A stretch of DNA of 64,000 bases from Setophaga petechia (lineage: Eukaryota; Chordata; Aves; Passeriformes; Parulidae). Both the position numbers and the translations under genes were made by a program. The notes under the pieces were generated by a model. It saw nothing but the letters and a program-made list of their open reading frames with translations, ran no database searches and had not been told where the DNA came from. Below, piece after piece: positions 25,001-36,800 of the stretch (position 1 is its first letter; every line of letters begins with the position of its first letter). The DNA lies in assembly GCA_024362935.1 (NCBI GenBank), contig JANCRA010000011.1, positions 6,937,501 to 7,001,500 of the forward strand, read 5' to 3'.

Positions 25001-26036
25001 CCCTAAGCAACCTCTTCCCTTCCTGACATCTGTTACCTGTCAGATAAAGATATTTAATTGGTTTCAAACAATTTTTCACTGATAAATTCATATAGTTTGA
25101 TTCCTTGGGTGAATATGGGTAGCTCCTGTTAATCTAGTCAGCCTTAAATTTTGCCCTGAGGACAAGATGTTAATGAAATACCCCATGCTGGAAGCAAAGT
25201 TCATCAAGACCAAGGCTTCATTACTAATATTTCAAATGACTTTTTTTTTTCCTAAATGTCCCATTGAACTTTTAAATGTATCTTAAGCAGTGCAATCGGA
25301 ATCAAGTTCCATGCAAATGGAATTAATTCAAACACATCCTTCTTGTCCTAGTATTTTTGGAAAGCACAAAACTTCTTCCTTAGTAAATTGGCAAAACAAA
25401 GAAATGAAAAAAAAAAGTATCCTGTGATGAATTAAGAACTTTGGAGTTGTGTAATATATTTACATTAGCACAGGCCAAATGGAAAGGAAATATACAGGAT
25501 GTGCATTTTCATGCAACATTAATATTGTGTCAGTCCAGATGAGCTGATTTTGTAGATGTTGTTCACAGTTACTGTGATGACATTGTGTATTTTCCCATTA
25601 GTTCTTTCCACATCTTTCTAATGTGTGTATTATTGTACACATGATTTAACAAAAAAAGCAAAACAAAACAAAAAAAAACAACTTTAGATTTTTGAGTTGA
25701 GATCGCTGCTGTTGCAAGTCTTCATAGCTATGTGAAAATTAATGAAGCATTTGGAACTGCTGATGTTAATTCAAATGAGGTTATGCTATGGTTCTTCTTT
25801 TCACTTCAGAAACAAGAGCCAAGTAAAACAGATTATGCATTCTGAATGAGGAGGATATGATCTGACACAGAGGAGATGTACACAGTGTTTGCACTCTGTA
25901 AGGATAGATAAGAAATTAAAGAGACTTCATCTGTAATACTTCAGGAAAATGAGCATCAACTCCTAAGCACACTACAGGTTTTTGGTCTGGAATGCTTCTT
26001 AAAGACTTAAGACCCCATGTTTTTTCAGCTGATCAC

Positions 26037-26063
26037 TGCAAAACATGCAAAACATGCAACACA
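26037..26063. repeat. three tandem 9-mers TGCAAAACA
   Basis: TGCAAAACA occurs at 26037-26045 and 26046-26054, followed by the one-base variant TGCAACACA at 26055-26063. It is a short minisatellite-like locus. Confidence 0.85.
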
Positions 26064-29000
26064 TTAAGAAAGGCCAAAATGACTAAATCAAATAAGAGAG
26101 TTATCATAAGCACTCTAAATTATCAAGCCATGCTCAGGTGATATTGTCTACAGTTTGACGGTCAACTTGTGAAAATCAATGAGTACTTAAAAATACAGCA
26201 TGCAAGCTAACAAAAGGTTATTTCCATTTACCATAACAGAACCTCTCTATAGCAGGACCAATTAAAATAATCACACTTTCTTAGACAAGACTTAGACTAT
26301 TTTGTCTGGGGTTTTAAAAATAAAATTGCACTAACTTTTTGACTAGAGTCTCATCTCTATGTATTTCAAGTGATAACAGCAGTACCTCTTCATTATCTGG
26401 TGGGAAAAATGGTAAATAATGAAGAGAATCAGAGTATGCAAGGATTATGCAATATAAAGGCTGGTTGACTTGGGTTTATTTATTTAATATAGAGAAAAAT
26501 TATTATCTTCTTCCAATACAACGTCTATTTTTCAATGTTTCCCTTTGCCTGCCAGTTGATTATTTATTTAAAAGACACTATGAAAGAGGGTTTTGTCCTG
26601 TTGTATGATTCTAATGTTCTGTATATTGCATTTATCTAAAGATTTTGCATATTTATCAAAGCTATCACCAAGAATTTATGTCAGTTAAATTATATCTGCA
26701 AAGCCATATATAAAAATCATCTTTTAATAAAGAAAGAACCCCAAACCTAAATGCTTCTACTATGATAAATATGATTGGGTCCTCACTGTGAAATTACTTC
26801 TTCAGTTACACTGTCTTCCTTGTAATTTTGACCCCAGCATCACTTAAGAAGACAGAGACTCCATTGAAATTTTCCACTGATAGTTAAGTAACCCTCGGTA
26901 AGGAAATAGTTACATTAGGCAAGGGAGTAAAAAGGAAGGAAGCTGGAAGAAACAGGAAAGGGAAAATGGGATAGCTGAACTGAACGTGTAAGGTTTGTGA
27001 CAATGTTGACTTAACAAAATGTTAGCTCTAAAAGTAGGACCTTCAATAAAGGGAAAAATCTATGGAATATCCACTGAGATAGGGATAGGAAAAGAGAAGG
27101 CATACAGTAGGAATCAAGTAATCTGCTAATGGTATAGAGGATTAGCGGTATGTCTATCAGGGAATAGTCTTCTTGTCTCTATGCAAATGAGAGAAGTCAG
27201 AGTTGAGGATGTAGGAAATAAATGAATGGCTGTGGGTCACTGACTGCACATTTTTCTGTCCCCTGAATGTGTGCAAACATTCCTGTGCATCACCAGTGCC
27301 TCAGGAAGAAGGTACTCTCTGCCACACTGGAGTTATCTCTGTTACTCAAACCTGATAGCTGTAAACAGACATCCCCCTGATGCCATCCCCCAGTTTATGT
27401 TTACTGATAAATATCATACCTAGCAATCAAATACCCCCAGCAGAAAAGGACACAAAGACTATTAAGTAGATCTGGGATGCTATACAAAAATTCTGAGTAG
27501 GCAGAAGAAAATAATTTCAGAAAAAAAGTCACGGTGATTTTTTCAGCATTAAAAAATTACCTTTGGACGAAGATTTTCCTAGTTAGATTATTCAGAGACC
27601 TTATCTAGCCAATGCCAAGTGAACATTCTAAAAAGGCATATTCAGAACAAAATGATGTTACATTTAGATGGAAATTCATGTATCTAGTTTAACCACTAAT
27701 GAAACAATGAAAAAGAAGGGTAACATCATAACTAATTCCATGTAGAATGTTTTTAAACTGATCAAATTCAGCTCTTTCAAAAGACTTATTTCAAAGTTAG
27801 AAATTACATCAGAAGCACTTTAATGAGATGGAGAGATATTTTAATTCTGTGCTTGGGGTACAGAAGGGAGACTGAAGTATTCTCTAACTTTTTGCAGGAA
27901 GTCTGTCACACATGAAAGGACAGTGACTCAACACACTCATCTCCATCTGCACGAGAAACTCTCCACCTCCAGGCATTCTCTCACCATACAGATAGGAAAA
28001 AATAAAGTCACACTTACCTCAGAAAGTAGATTTTTATCCAGAAAGCAAGGAAGGTGTAGCATTTGGGAAATGGATAATTTTTTTGCAAATAAGATCCACC
28101 AGCCTAATACCTTATTAATTCAAAACCCAGAAATCCAAATGGACGTGTTAGGCTTCCACTGCTTCTCTCTGGGTAGATCTTAGCTAACTGGAGACTGTGG
28201 AATATATATCTTAATATAGAAAGTATTGCAATTGTCATTCAAGTAGTCCAGACAATTTCAGATTTTATAGGTTCCATTTCTCAGTTTTTAATTCCTTTCT
28301 CATTTTACTGTTTTCTTTCTTTCTGTGTTAGTCACGTACATCTTTGCTTTACCTTCCACACTTACCAAAGAAATGAATGTTGTAGAAGAAAAGTTAAATG
28401 AATCCTTTGAACACTGTGGAGAAACTGGAAGAGTGTCTTTGTTTTATGGTAAAGACAGTAAGGGATCTGTGAAAAGACCAAATAAAAGATAAGTTCACTG
28501 TTTATAAATGTAAATGACCCACACGTGAAAGTGGAAATATAACCTTCACAAAGTGGCAATATGATAGCTTTTCAGATGAACTCTTATCACTCCAGATATT
28601 TTGGATTTTTTTGCAGATAAATATTTCTGTCTGCAGATTGCAAAAAAATGAGCTGAATGCTCACAGCTATCGGAGAACCAAAATGACTTTTAGGAAGCAC
28701 ACAAAGAATTAAATAGCAAATGTCCCTCTAAGGACTATTTAGACCCATGCTGTCCTTGGGTCTTCAATTGTATGTGCAGCTGCCAATTTAATCTGAAAAA
28801 GAATTGCATGAGGTGGAGGTGACTAGAAGTACGGAATAACTTTCTAACAACAAAAAAGAGGTGAGTTTACAACCTGGAAAAAAACCCCAAAATGATAACT
28901 GAGGGGAGTTATGGTACACGCGTATAAACCATGAATTGCATGAAAAAGGTCATAAGTGAAAGTTCTGTTCAGTGCTTCTTACAATATGAAATGCAGAAAT

Positions 29001-31673
29001 ATAAATGAAGGGATCAAATTCTGGAAGAAATATCATCACAAGCAATATCCTATACTGGTACTTGCACAATACCAAACCAGTTTACTGTGACATTTAGTGC
29101 TGAAGAAGTCTGTTAAATTCTTAAAAATAATGTCTGTCAATCTCTGATATGGGAACTCACTGAAACATAACTTGATTCAGGCATGAAGCCAGAACAAGAG
29201 AAGGTAAAGGAAAGGGGATGTATTTAGTATATCTTGGTGAACTTTTTCCTGATTTTGACTCCTGTCAGAAGTATTAGTATAGATACTCTTTTACCATAGT
29301 TCAAAACATAGTTCTTATTCACTTTAGCATGTTTCTTTTTTCCTTTCTGCCTCTTATTTTTCCCCTTTTTTAACTATATTTTTCCCTCTGTCAGTGAGCC
29401 AGCCTCACTTACTGCTGAATGCAAGCACAACTAAGTTTTTTTATGCAGCAGTTTTTCTATATTAAAAAACATGTTACATCCACAAAAGAAGTAGATAGTA
29501 TTTTGCTCCCATAACTTCATTTTTAAAAAATAGAATTACAGAATCACTAAATGAAATAAAGCACTACATGTGAAATACTTTAGTAAATGAAGTGAAAATT
29601 TAAGTCTTACCTGAAAAACTAATTCAAATCACTTTGGATACACAGACACATATTATTTTGACTAAAAGATATGTAGAAGATCATAAACGAAGTTTAATGT
29701 TAAAGTTGAAAATATTCGATTAGGAGGAAATGTCTCACTTTAGATTAAATCTTTCTTATTTTCTTTGCTAATGATTTGAAAAAAAGAGAAAAAAACAGCT
29801 TGTTTATGACATTCAAAACACTGGAATAAAAATCAGAAGTACAGAAAACACAGAGGAAGGGAACAAAATAACTTCCAGTAAACAACAAGGAAATCTATTT
29901 TATAAGCAGACAATTTAACGTCTGTTTGTGGAAATCATAGAAGACAGGTTGTGAAGCACATGAAAAGAGATCAATACTACTTCCCCAAAACTATATAAAA
30001 TTAGTCTATGAAATAATTGGAGCACTGAATTTTGTTCAATATTCCAGAATTTTGGAGAAGAAGATTGTATTTTACTGTGGTCTATTCCAACAGCTTGAAG
30101 AAGCGCCCATGATAATTTGAGTGACAATGAAGAGAATGAAGAATGCCAGGTACAGATGTAAACAGGTTCCTCCACACTTGAAATATGTGTGCTTATGACA
30201 AATCAGGCATGCTGGTGAGAGTTTCTTGTGCACCATGGGTGAGACAGAGGTCATACTCCCCTATGCTGAGTGGGCTTTTCTATGTCAAGCTTAATTTCAA
30301 GGCAGACACAGGTGTTTTTAAGCTCATGCAATGCACACTCACTTTGGTTTATTTCTTCAAGAGGCAACCTGAAAATCAGTAACAATAACAGAATGAGAAA
30401 AAAATAGATAGCTGTGCCATTGAAGCAAAGGTTTCTGGCAATTCAGACTTGTGTCATGCATGAGACCTAATAAGATTTGCATTATTTGAGATGAGAATGA
30501 GTGGAAAAAGTGCTATTCTGCTCTCCATGGATGATTATAAAAGAAAATCTATGTTATTGCACTTAAGGAACTCTGCAGGCAGGGGAATAGTTAGATGAAC
30601 ACTGAAAAAGAACACCATTTCTTACCAGTGCAGAGGTGACAGGTCAGTGATCCAGGACATTGTGTGCTTTTCTTCAGGATACAGAACATTCTGTTACCAC
30701 AACAAGAAAATTTTTCAGCCATATTTCAGTTACCTCATCCTCAGCTTTGTGTCCTGTCTTGCCCTCCATGTCCCATTTTTCATCATTCCTGGTCTTTTTT
30801 TATTTTTTTTTTTGTCTGTTCCTTTTTCTTTCCTTATTTCCCACTTTTGGTCATTCTGTATGCATTTGTTAATTTTCCATCTTTCTTTCACCCTTGTCAA
30901 ACTACGCAAGGGGGGAAAAAATTTTAAAAGGAGGGGGCGGGGAAAACCTCTGGTATCAATGGCAGCCAGTGACTTGTCCTTTTGACCTGATAAGCTTAGA
31001 AAATCTGGACAAGAAAATACAGCATTTATCATTTGTTCTAAACTTCTTGCCTTCCAGAAATAACTTCTGAATTCCTTCTGAGAATGCCACACAGTTATAG
31101 ATGCTTTCCATCTATATCATCTTAAATCTTAATTTTTTTCATCCCTTTGGAAAAGTCTGTGTAACATTCCTCGAGAAATCCAATGATTTAAGTGGCATAA
31201 CTAAAACCAGGATTTATTAATAGATTTAATCATATTCAAATAAGAGAAAATTTGCATATTATAGCATGTACAGTACTTAGAGAAAATTAAACCAGAAAAT
31301 ATCAGACTTGTTGCATCATCATGTGATTTTAGACTGCTTTTCATCTCTTTGACATTTTTGTCTAGCCAGTCAGTCAGAGAAATAATCTTCTTGCTTTCAG
31401 ATACCTGGAATACTATTTTTCTCTTCTTCGACTCAAATCTTACAAAACCTTTGAGTTAGCCAGCTCATTTTAAACACCAACAACCTGTACAAGGCCTAAG
31501 TATTAACCATTATGCCTCTCCCATTGATTCTACTTACCCTGCTAGTCTGTGCTAAAAAATGAAAAATTAAAAAAACTTTTCATTTTCTTGTTTCACCTTC
31601 ACATTTTAACATCGCAAGCGAAAATTCCTCTCTCCAATAACATCTGTCCTTGGTGCTGGCCTTAATGACTATG

Positions 31674-31734
31674 ATTTTGCATGTTAATTGTCTTGGCAGG
31701 AGGTTACCACATTTTGCATGTTAATTGTCTTGGC
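31674..31734. repeat. 24-bp direct repeat separated by 13 bp
   Basis: ATTTTGCATGTTAATTGTC plus five further bases is present identically at 31674-31697 and 31711-31734. The 13-bp spacer is AGGAGGTTACCAC. Perfect identity suggests a recent local duplication. The unit contains ATGTTAAT, an Oct/POU-like word, so a duplicated binding site is conceivable. Confidence 0.85.
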
Positions 31735-32689
31735 TTTTAAGGATGCAGAGTTTATGTAATTATTATAATATATTCTTGGATTTAATTCTTGTCTGTCACA
31801 TATGACTCATGAATGGATTAACTCTTCTATCACACTTCTTCCTTTCTCTCAGAGAGAGACACAGAGAAAAGATTTTAGAAGACATGAACTACGAAACAGG
31901 GAATATTTGATAAATTCTGACCTCCTGCAAGAAGGAAAGTTCCATTAAACTCCTTAAGTCATCAGCTCTTATCCTGTACTATTGCTGAATTAGACTACCA
32001 AATTAATTTTATAGTAGTAAGTAATGGCAATGTCGGTGACATTTGATCATGCAAGGACATTTTCCTTAAAAATTTTTAAGTTAAATAGAGAAATTTATTG
32101 GCACAGAAGTACATTTAGCATTTTATTTCCAGTACTCAAACACAAGTAAAAATGCAGTACTTTTCTGTGAACTTGCTGATCAAATAATAGCATTTACTTT
32201 CTTCAGTTTTCCCAAATAATATTAAAAATATATTGCAAAAATAGCGTATATTATTAATTAGAAAGTTCATTATGGAAAGGTGTCCACATCCTGGTAAACA
32301 TCCACTGTTTAGAAAAATTGAGATGTAATAAGTGTCTGTGACTGTGAATGGTGTAGAAGATTAGAAGAAATACAGTTATTACATCTTCAGCAAGTAATTC
32401 TCCATTGTATAAAAATGTAGCTGCATGGAGTCACTGCAGTAGCCATGTCAGAGACCTCCAGCCAGACACACATTCTGATGGCAGATGTTTCTCTTCAGGA
32501 CTCAGGCTGACAGGAGTCCCTGATGCCTCTCCATGAGACCAGGGCTGACAGTAATTCCTTTTGCAGAAGATATGTTGTTGTCAATGTCAATGAGCTGCGT
32601 CTGCTGGTGAACGATATGGGTGGAAGTGGACAATCTGTGCAGTATTCCAGAGAATGAGTGAGATTGATATGTTGTTCTCATAAAAGGCT

Positions 32690-33880
32690 ACAGTCTCGAA
32701 CTTCACCATGGCTTTATTAGTGGAACATCCTGCTTGTCAAACCTGATTTCCTTTCAGGACAGGGTGACCCACACTGTTGATCAAGGGAAGTCAGTTGATG
32801 TGATCTTTGTGCTTTTCAGTAAAGCTTTTGATACTGTCTCTCACAAAATTCTTCTGGACAGAATGTCCAGCACACAGCTGGATAAGCACATCATGCAATG
32901 GGTACATGATGGCTCACTGGCTGGCAGCTGGCTCACAGGATGGGCACAAAAGATTATAATGAATGGGGTGACATCAGACTGGGGACCCGTCACTAGTGCT
33001 GATGATACAAAATTGGGAGGAGCTGTTGACTCCCTCGAAGGAGGGAGGACCTTCAGGGACCTCGATCAATCAGAGAACTGGGCAATCACCAACCATATGA
33101 AATTAAACAAGGGAAAAGTGCCGGATTCTGTACCTGGGATGGGGCAACCCAGGATGTACAGACAAAGTGGGGGATGAGATGCTTGAAAGCAGTGCAGGGG
33201 AAAGGGACCTGGGGGTCCTGGTCCATGGCAAGTTGAACATGAGCCAACAGTGCCCTGACAGCCAGGAGGGCCAACACTGTCGTGGGGTGCATCAGGCACA
33301 GCATCACAAGCCAGGCAAGGGAGGGAATTGTCCCACTCTGCTCTGCACTGGGGCAGCCTCACCTCAAGTCCTGGCAGCAGTTTTGGGCGCCACAACACAA
33401 AAAATAGAAAGCTGTTAATGGGCACCACAGGAGGGCAATGAAGATGGTGAAGGGAATCGAGGGGAAGTTGAATGAGGAGAGGCTGTGGTCACTTGGTCTG
33501 TGCAGCCTGGAGAAGAGGAGACTGAGAGGAGACCTCACTGAAGTCTTCAACTTCCTCATGAGGGGAAGAGGAGGGTTAGGCACTGATCTCTTCTCAGGGG
33601 TGACAAATGACAGAGAATGGCATCAAGTTGTGGCAGGGGAGGTTTAGGTTGGATATTAGGAAAAGGTTTTAAACCCAGAACATGGTTGGTCATTGGAACA
33701 GGCTTCCCAAGGACATGGTTACAACACCAAGCCTGAAAGATCTCAAGGAGTGTTTTGACAACACTGTGAGGCACATGGTGTGACTCTTGGTTCTGTTCTG
33801 TGCAGGGCCAGGACCTGGAATTGGAGATGGTTGTGGATCTTTTCAAACTCAGGATATTCTATCATTCTGCAATTCTATAC
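32690..33880 (+). mobile_element. 5'-truncated CR1 LINE with its 3' end
   Basis: This is the largest transposon in the window. It runs from the middle of CR1 ORF2 (reverse transcriptase) through the ORF2 C-terminus into the 3' UTR, ending in TATTCTATCATTCTGCAATTC, a decayed form of the ATTCTATG 8-mer tail of CR1. The 5' truncation is usual for CR1 insertions. Its terminal segment, near 33808-33865 (GGACCTGGAATTGGAGATGG, then CTCAGGATATTCTATCATTC), is the same type of 3' end that forms the tail of the SINEs at 14.3 and 40.4 kb. The left boundary is uncertain; sequence back to about 32420 could belong to it. Confidence 0.93.
32692..33647 (+). pseudogene. CR1 ORF2 reverse-transcriptase remnant (broken)
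   Basis: RT-type conserved stretches appear in order: HHGF...CLSNLISFQD (start near 32704), the motif-A region LFSKAFDTVSHKILLD, a region ending WGPVTS, then ADDTKLGGAVDSLEG (from about 32998), LESSAGERDLGVLV and NMSQQCP, SALGQPHLKSW...FWAPQHKK, and LWSLGLCSLEKRRLRGDL. It is broken. Reading moves from frame 1 (to about 33177) to frame 2 (33167-33250) to frame 3 (from 33252), and a TAG stop lies at 33405-33407. Motif A has Leu where CR1 normally has the catalytic Asp before FSKAFD. About 30 residues between GPVTS and ADDTK, including the usual PQG segment, are missing without loss of frame. No active enzyme can be made. Confidence 0.9.
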
Positions 33881-36800
33881 ATCTGGAACAAATAAATAAG
33901 AAAAGACAGTAGCAAGAAAAATCAATATAGATCTTTTGTCTTAATTGTTGCTAACTGAAGAGAAATATGCATTCAGACAACATTGTCCTCTCTCTCTTGT
34001 TGTCATCTGAAAGAAGAGAAACCCCAGACCAGTTCCTTGTCCAATACTTCTACGCTTCAGTTTCCACCAAATCTTCAAGAATTTCTGCATTTTTATTGGA
34101 AAAAAAACAATTGAGCTTATATGTTAAAACATTTAAGACTATATTTTAGAGAATTTATTTGAAGAACTTCTCAGGTAGAATGTTAGGAAAATATATAAAT
34201 TTTTAAAATCAATAGCCTTAACTGAATGTATATTGCAAATTGTGCAGTCTGTATTGTAGCATGTAGCATAATTATTACCTTGTTGAATTTTTTTTTGAGG
34301 AGGCTATTTATCACATAAATAAAAAAACCAAAAAATGACAGTGAAAAATGTATGAGAGAAATATGGATTGATTCATGTGCATACATGGTGAAAAAAAAAC
34401 TTTTATCAAACTTCAAAGCATTTGCATTTATTCTTCTTAATTACATGTACATGGCATTCATTTTTTAATGAACATTCTGGATTTACTATCCCAGCAGTCA
34501 AATGGGACACGTTTCTCCATGCTTTAGACACCTTTGAAAAACAGCCAAAGTGAAGAGGCTACATAGAATAGAGTATCTGCAGACACTGTCAAGGTTAAAT
34601 ACGGATCAAGAGAGGCAGTTTTATCAATACATAAATAGCTAAGACTTATAAATAAGAAATAAACAAATAAATTAAACCTATTCTCACTGGCATAAAATAC
34701 ATAGATTTAATAAGTGTCTGTCATGGTGGTATGTTAAAAGACAGAGAGGGAAAGCAGATCAAACAGTTTCCCTCAGCATGACATCTTGCAAATTCTGAAA
34801 GGTAGTGCATGTTCCTCTACTGAATTCATACTGCTTTTATGTGTTTGAGTTTTTAAATTTACATAATACAGATCCCAAAGGAGATTTAATTTCCAGTTTG
34901 TTCCTCACAGATAATTGCAGGTACACAGTTAAACTCCTGCATTCACACATAGATACAGAATGGACTCATTACAAACCTGGAAACAAAGCCCCACCACAGA
35001 TATAGTCTCCGATTCCACTGCCACTGAAATTGAAAAAAAAAACTATAATTGTTAGTAAAAAAAAGCAGTATTTAGTTCTCATTGTTGTTCCCTTGCAAAT
35101 GAGGATTCACTAAAATTCCTCAAGAGAAATGTTTCTTGGCTGAAATTCACCAGTGTGAACTGATCTTGTGAAAGGTATAGGTATTACTTAAACCAAGCTT
35201 TCAAAGTTTCTTTAGTTTTGCTTTAAAACACCATTCTTTCCTTCTGCTTGTTAAAAAGTATTTTTTGATTTACTTATGTCAATCTAGGTGCAGATTTATT
35301 TATGTACACGAAAACTGCACTTCTCTTAATTTCTCTAGGTTTTAATCTGTGTGACTATGACCACACAGTAGACCTGGATAAACTTACCAAATCATCTGTG
35401 GCAGGACAGAGACTCTGAGATTAATTATTTCTGCCAAATTCATGATGGTTTAGATAACTAAGTTTTAATAATTTGAAAGCAGGTTAAAAATAACGAGTAC
35501 AGTAAGATCTGACTAGATGTTACTGAACATGAAGCTTGAAGAGAGTGTCATAGGCTCTAACACAAATAGGAGTGTTAACTAGCCAGGAGACAAAACTATT
35601 GCTGCTTGATGTGTCTGGTGCAACCCACAATACTGAATTACACTGCTGGCAAAAAAATTCTAAGTTTTTTATTTAAACCGGAATACTGCTATAAATACAT
35701 TGTTCAATACTGTCTTGCATAGTCAATGAAAAGGTCAGTTATTTATGCAGAATCTCACATGTGCCTTCACTTACAGAAGGATTTCATCCAGTGTTCTAGT
35801 ATTCCAAAGAAATTTCTAAATTCATCAATGTCTTTGTTTTTCTCCTTCTGATTAAAGATAGAAATATCTTTCTCTCTCCCCTCTATTTAATAAGTATACA
35901 AATATTTACACTTGGTCTATCTACTTTTTTCCTTCCATTTTCTTTTGTGGTGTTATTCTACATCTATTCTTTCCCCTTTATTACATTGTCTCTACTGCAT
36001 ATTTTCCAGTATATCTGTATAACTTCATTGTTTTTATTCTTTCTCACTTTTCCTGTTTTATAGTTTTGAAAATGACCATTAATGAATATTAACAAGTACA
36101 GCAGAGCAGAACAGCTACTATCAATTATTAATTTCTTGATGATGCCCTCTGTTCTGCAAAAATTTCTGTAGCATAGTTAATTAAGAGCCTATAACCACTA
36201 GAAATTTTCTTCCATTTTATTGGCTGCTGCCTGAAATGAACAAAATGTTCTCAGATTAATGGTATCTACAGGGGCAATAAAGACAGTAGGGATTTGGAAC
36301 TGGATTTCACCAGTTTTGCTTGTTGAATTTTTTTGGTAAGGGGTGTGGTTATTTGTTCCTCTCCTTTTTTTTCATGGTGGGTGATGTTTTTCTTTGTGTT
36401 CCTCTATAAGTAGTTAAAACTAGATCATGTACCTTGAAACAGAGACCAGTTCAAAAGTAGCTAGGAGTGACAGTTACTAAAATCTATGTGATGAGAGAAA
36501 GGAGCTGAAGGCATAAGATTTAAAACAGACAACAAGATAATTTTAAGGTGAAGATAGATAACTACAAAACACAAATTTAAAGAGCTAGATTGAGAGAAAT
36601 GAGAAAGACAAAAATCTCCCTGAAGCACGGGCATGTCTATTCATGTAATGGATTGAATTTGCCAAATGGCTTGGTGCGAGATTTTCTTCAGTTTTAAACA
36701 CTAGACTATTAATCAGTCTTTTAATATCAGTCTAAACTCCAGACGTTCTTTCACCTTTCATAATGCAGATTTCTTATTTTTTGAGAGGTCTGTGCCTTAA

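Larger units (their letters stand above)
17111..32689. other. 15.6 kb without recognisable genes or named repeats
   Basis: This is AT-rich unique sequence. It holds an AT-rich palindrome cluster (18932-19016), a 12-T run (22341-22352), a mildly GC-raised patch (23410-23660), a triple 9-mer (26037-26063) and a 24-bp direct repeat (31674-31734). All open frames are below about 120 codons and have no domain resemblance. The frame at 23053-23373 is the longest on the plus strand outside the pyrimidine-rich 30.6-31.0 kb cluster. I see no LINE or LTR signature, which is unusual next to the repeat-dense 40-62 kb part. Confidence 0.45.

Noticed and set aside
29521..29570. GAATTACAGAATCACTAAATG resembling the start of a minus-strand CR1
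   Set aside because: The CR1-specific sequence expected next is absent, so the match is too short.
30647..31092. Overlapping open frames on both strands rich in Phe/Ser/Leu or Lys/Arg
   Set aside because: They arise from a pyrimidine-rich tract (TTTTTATTTTTTTTTTTG and similar). Low complexity, not coding.
33066..33428. Minus-strand 120-codon open frame over the CR1
   Set aside because: Shadow of the CR1 ORF2 remnant on the plus strand.
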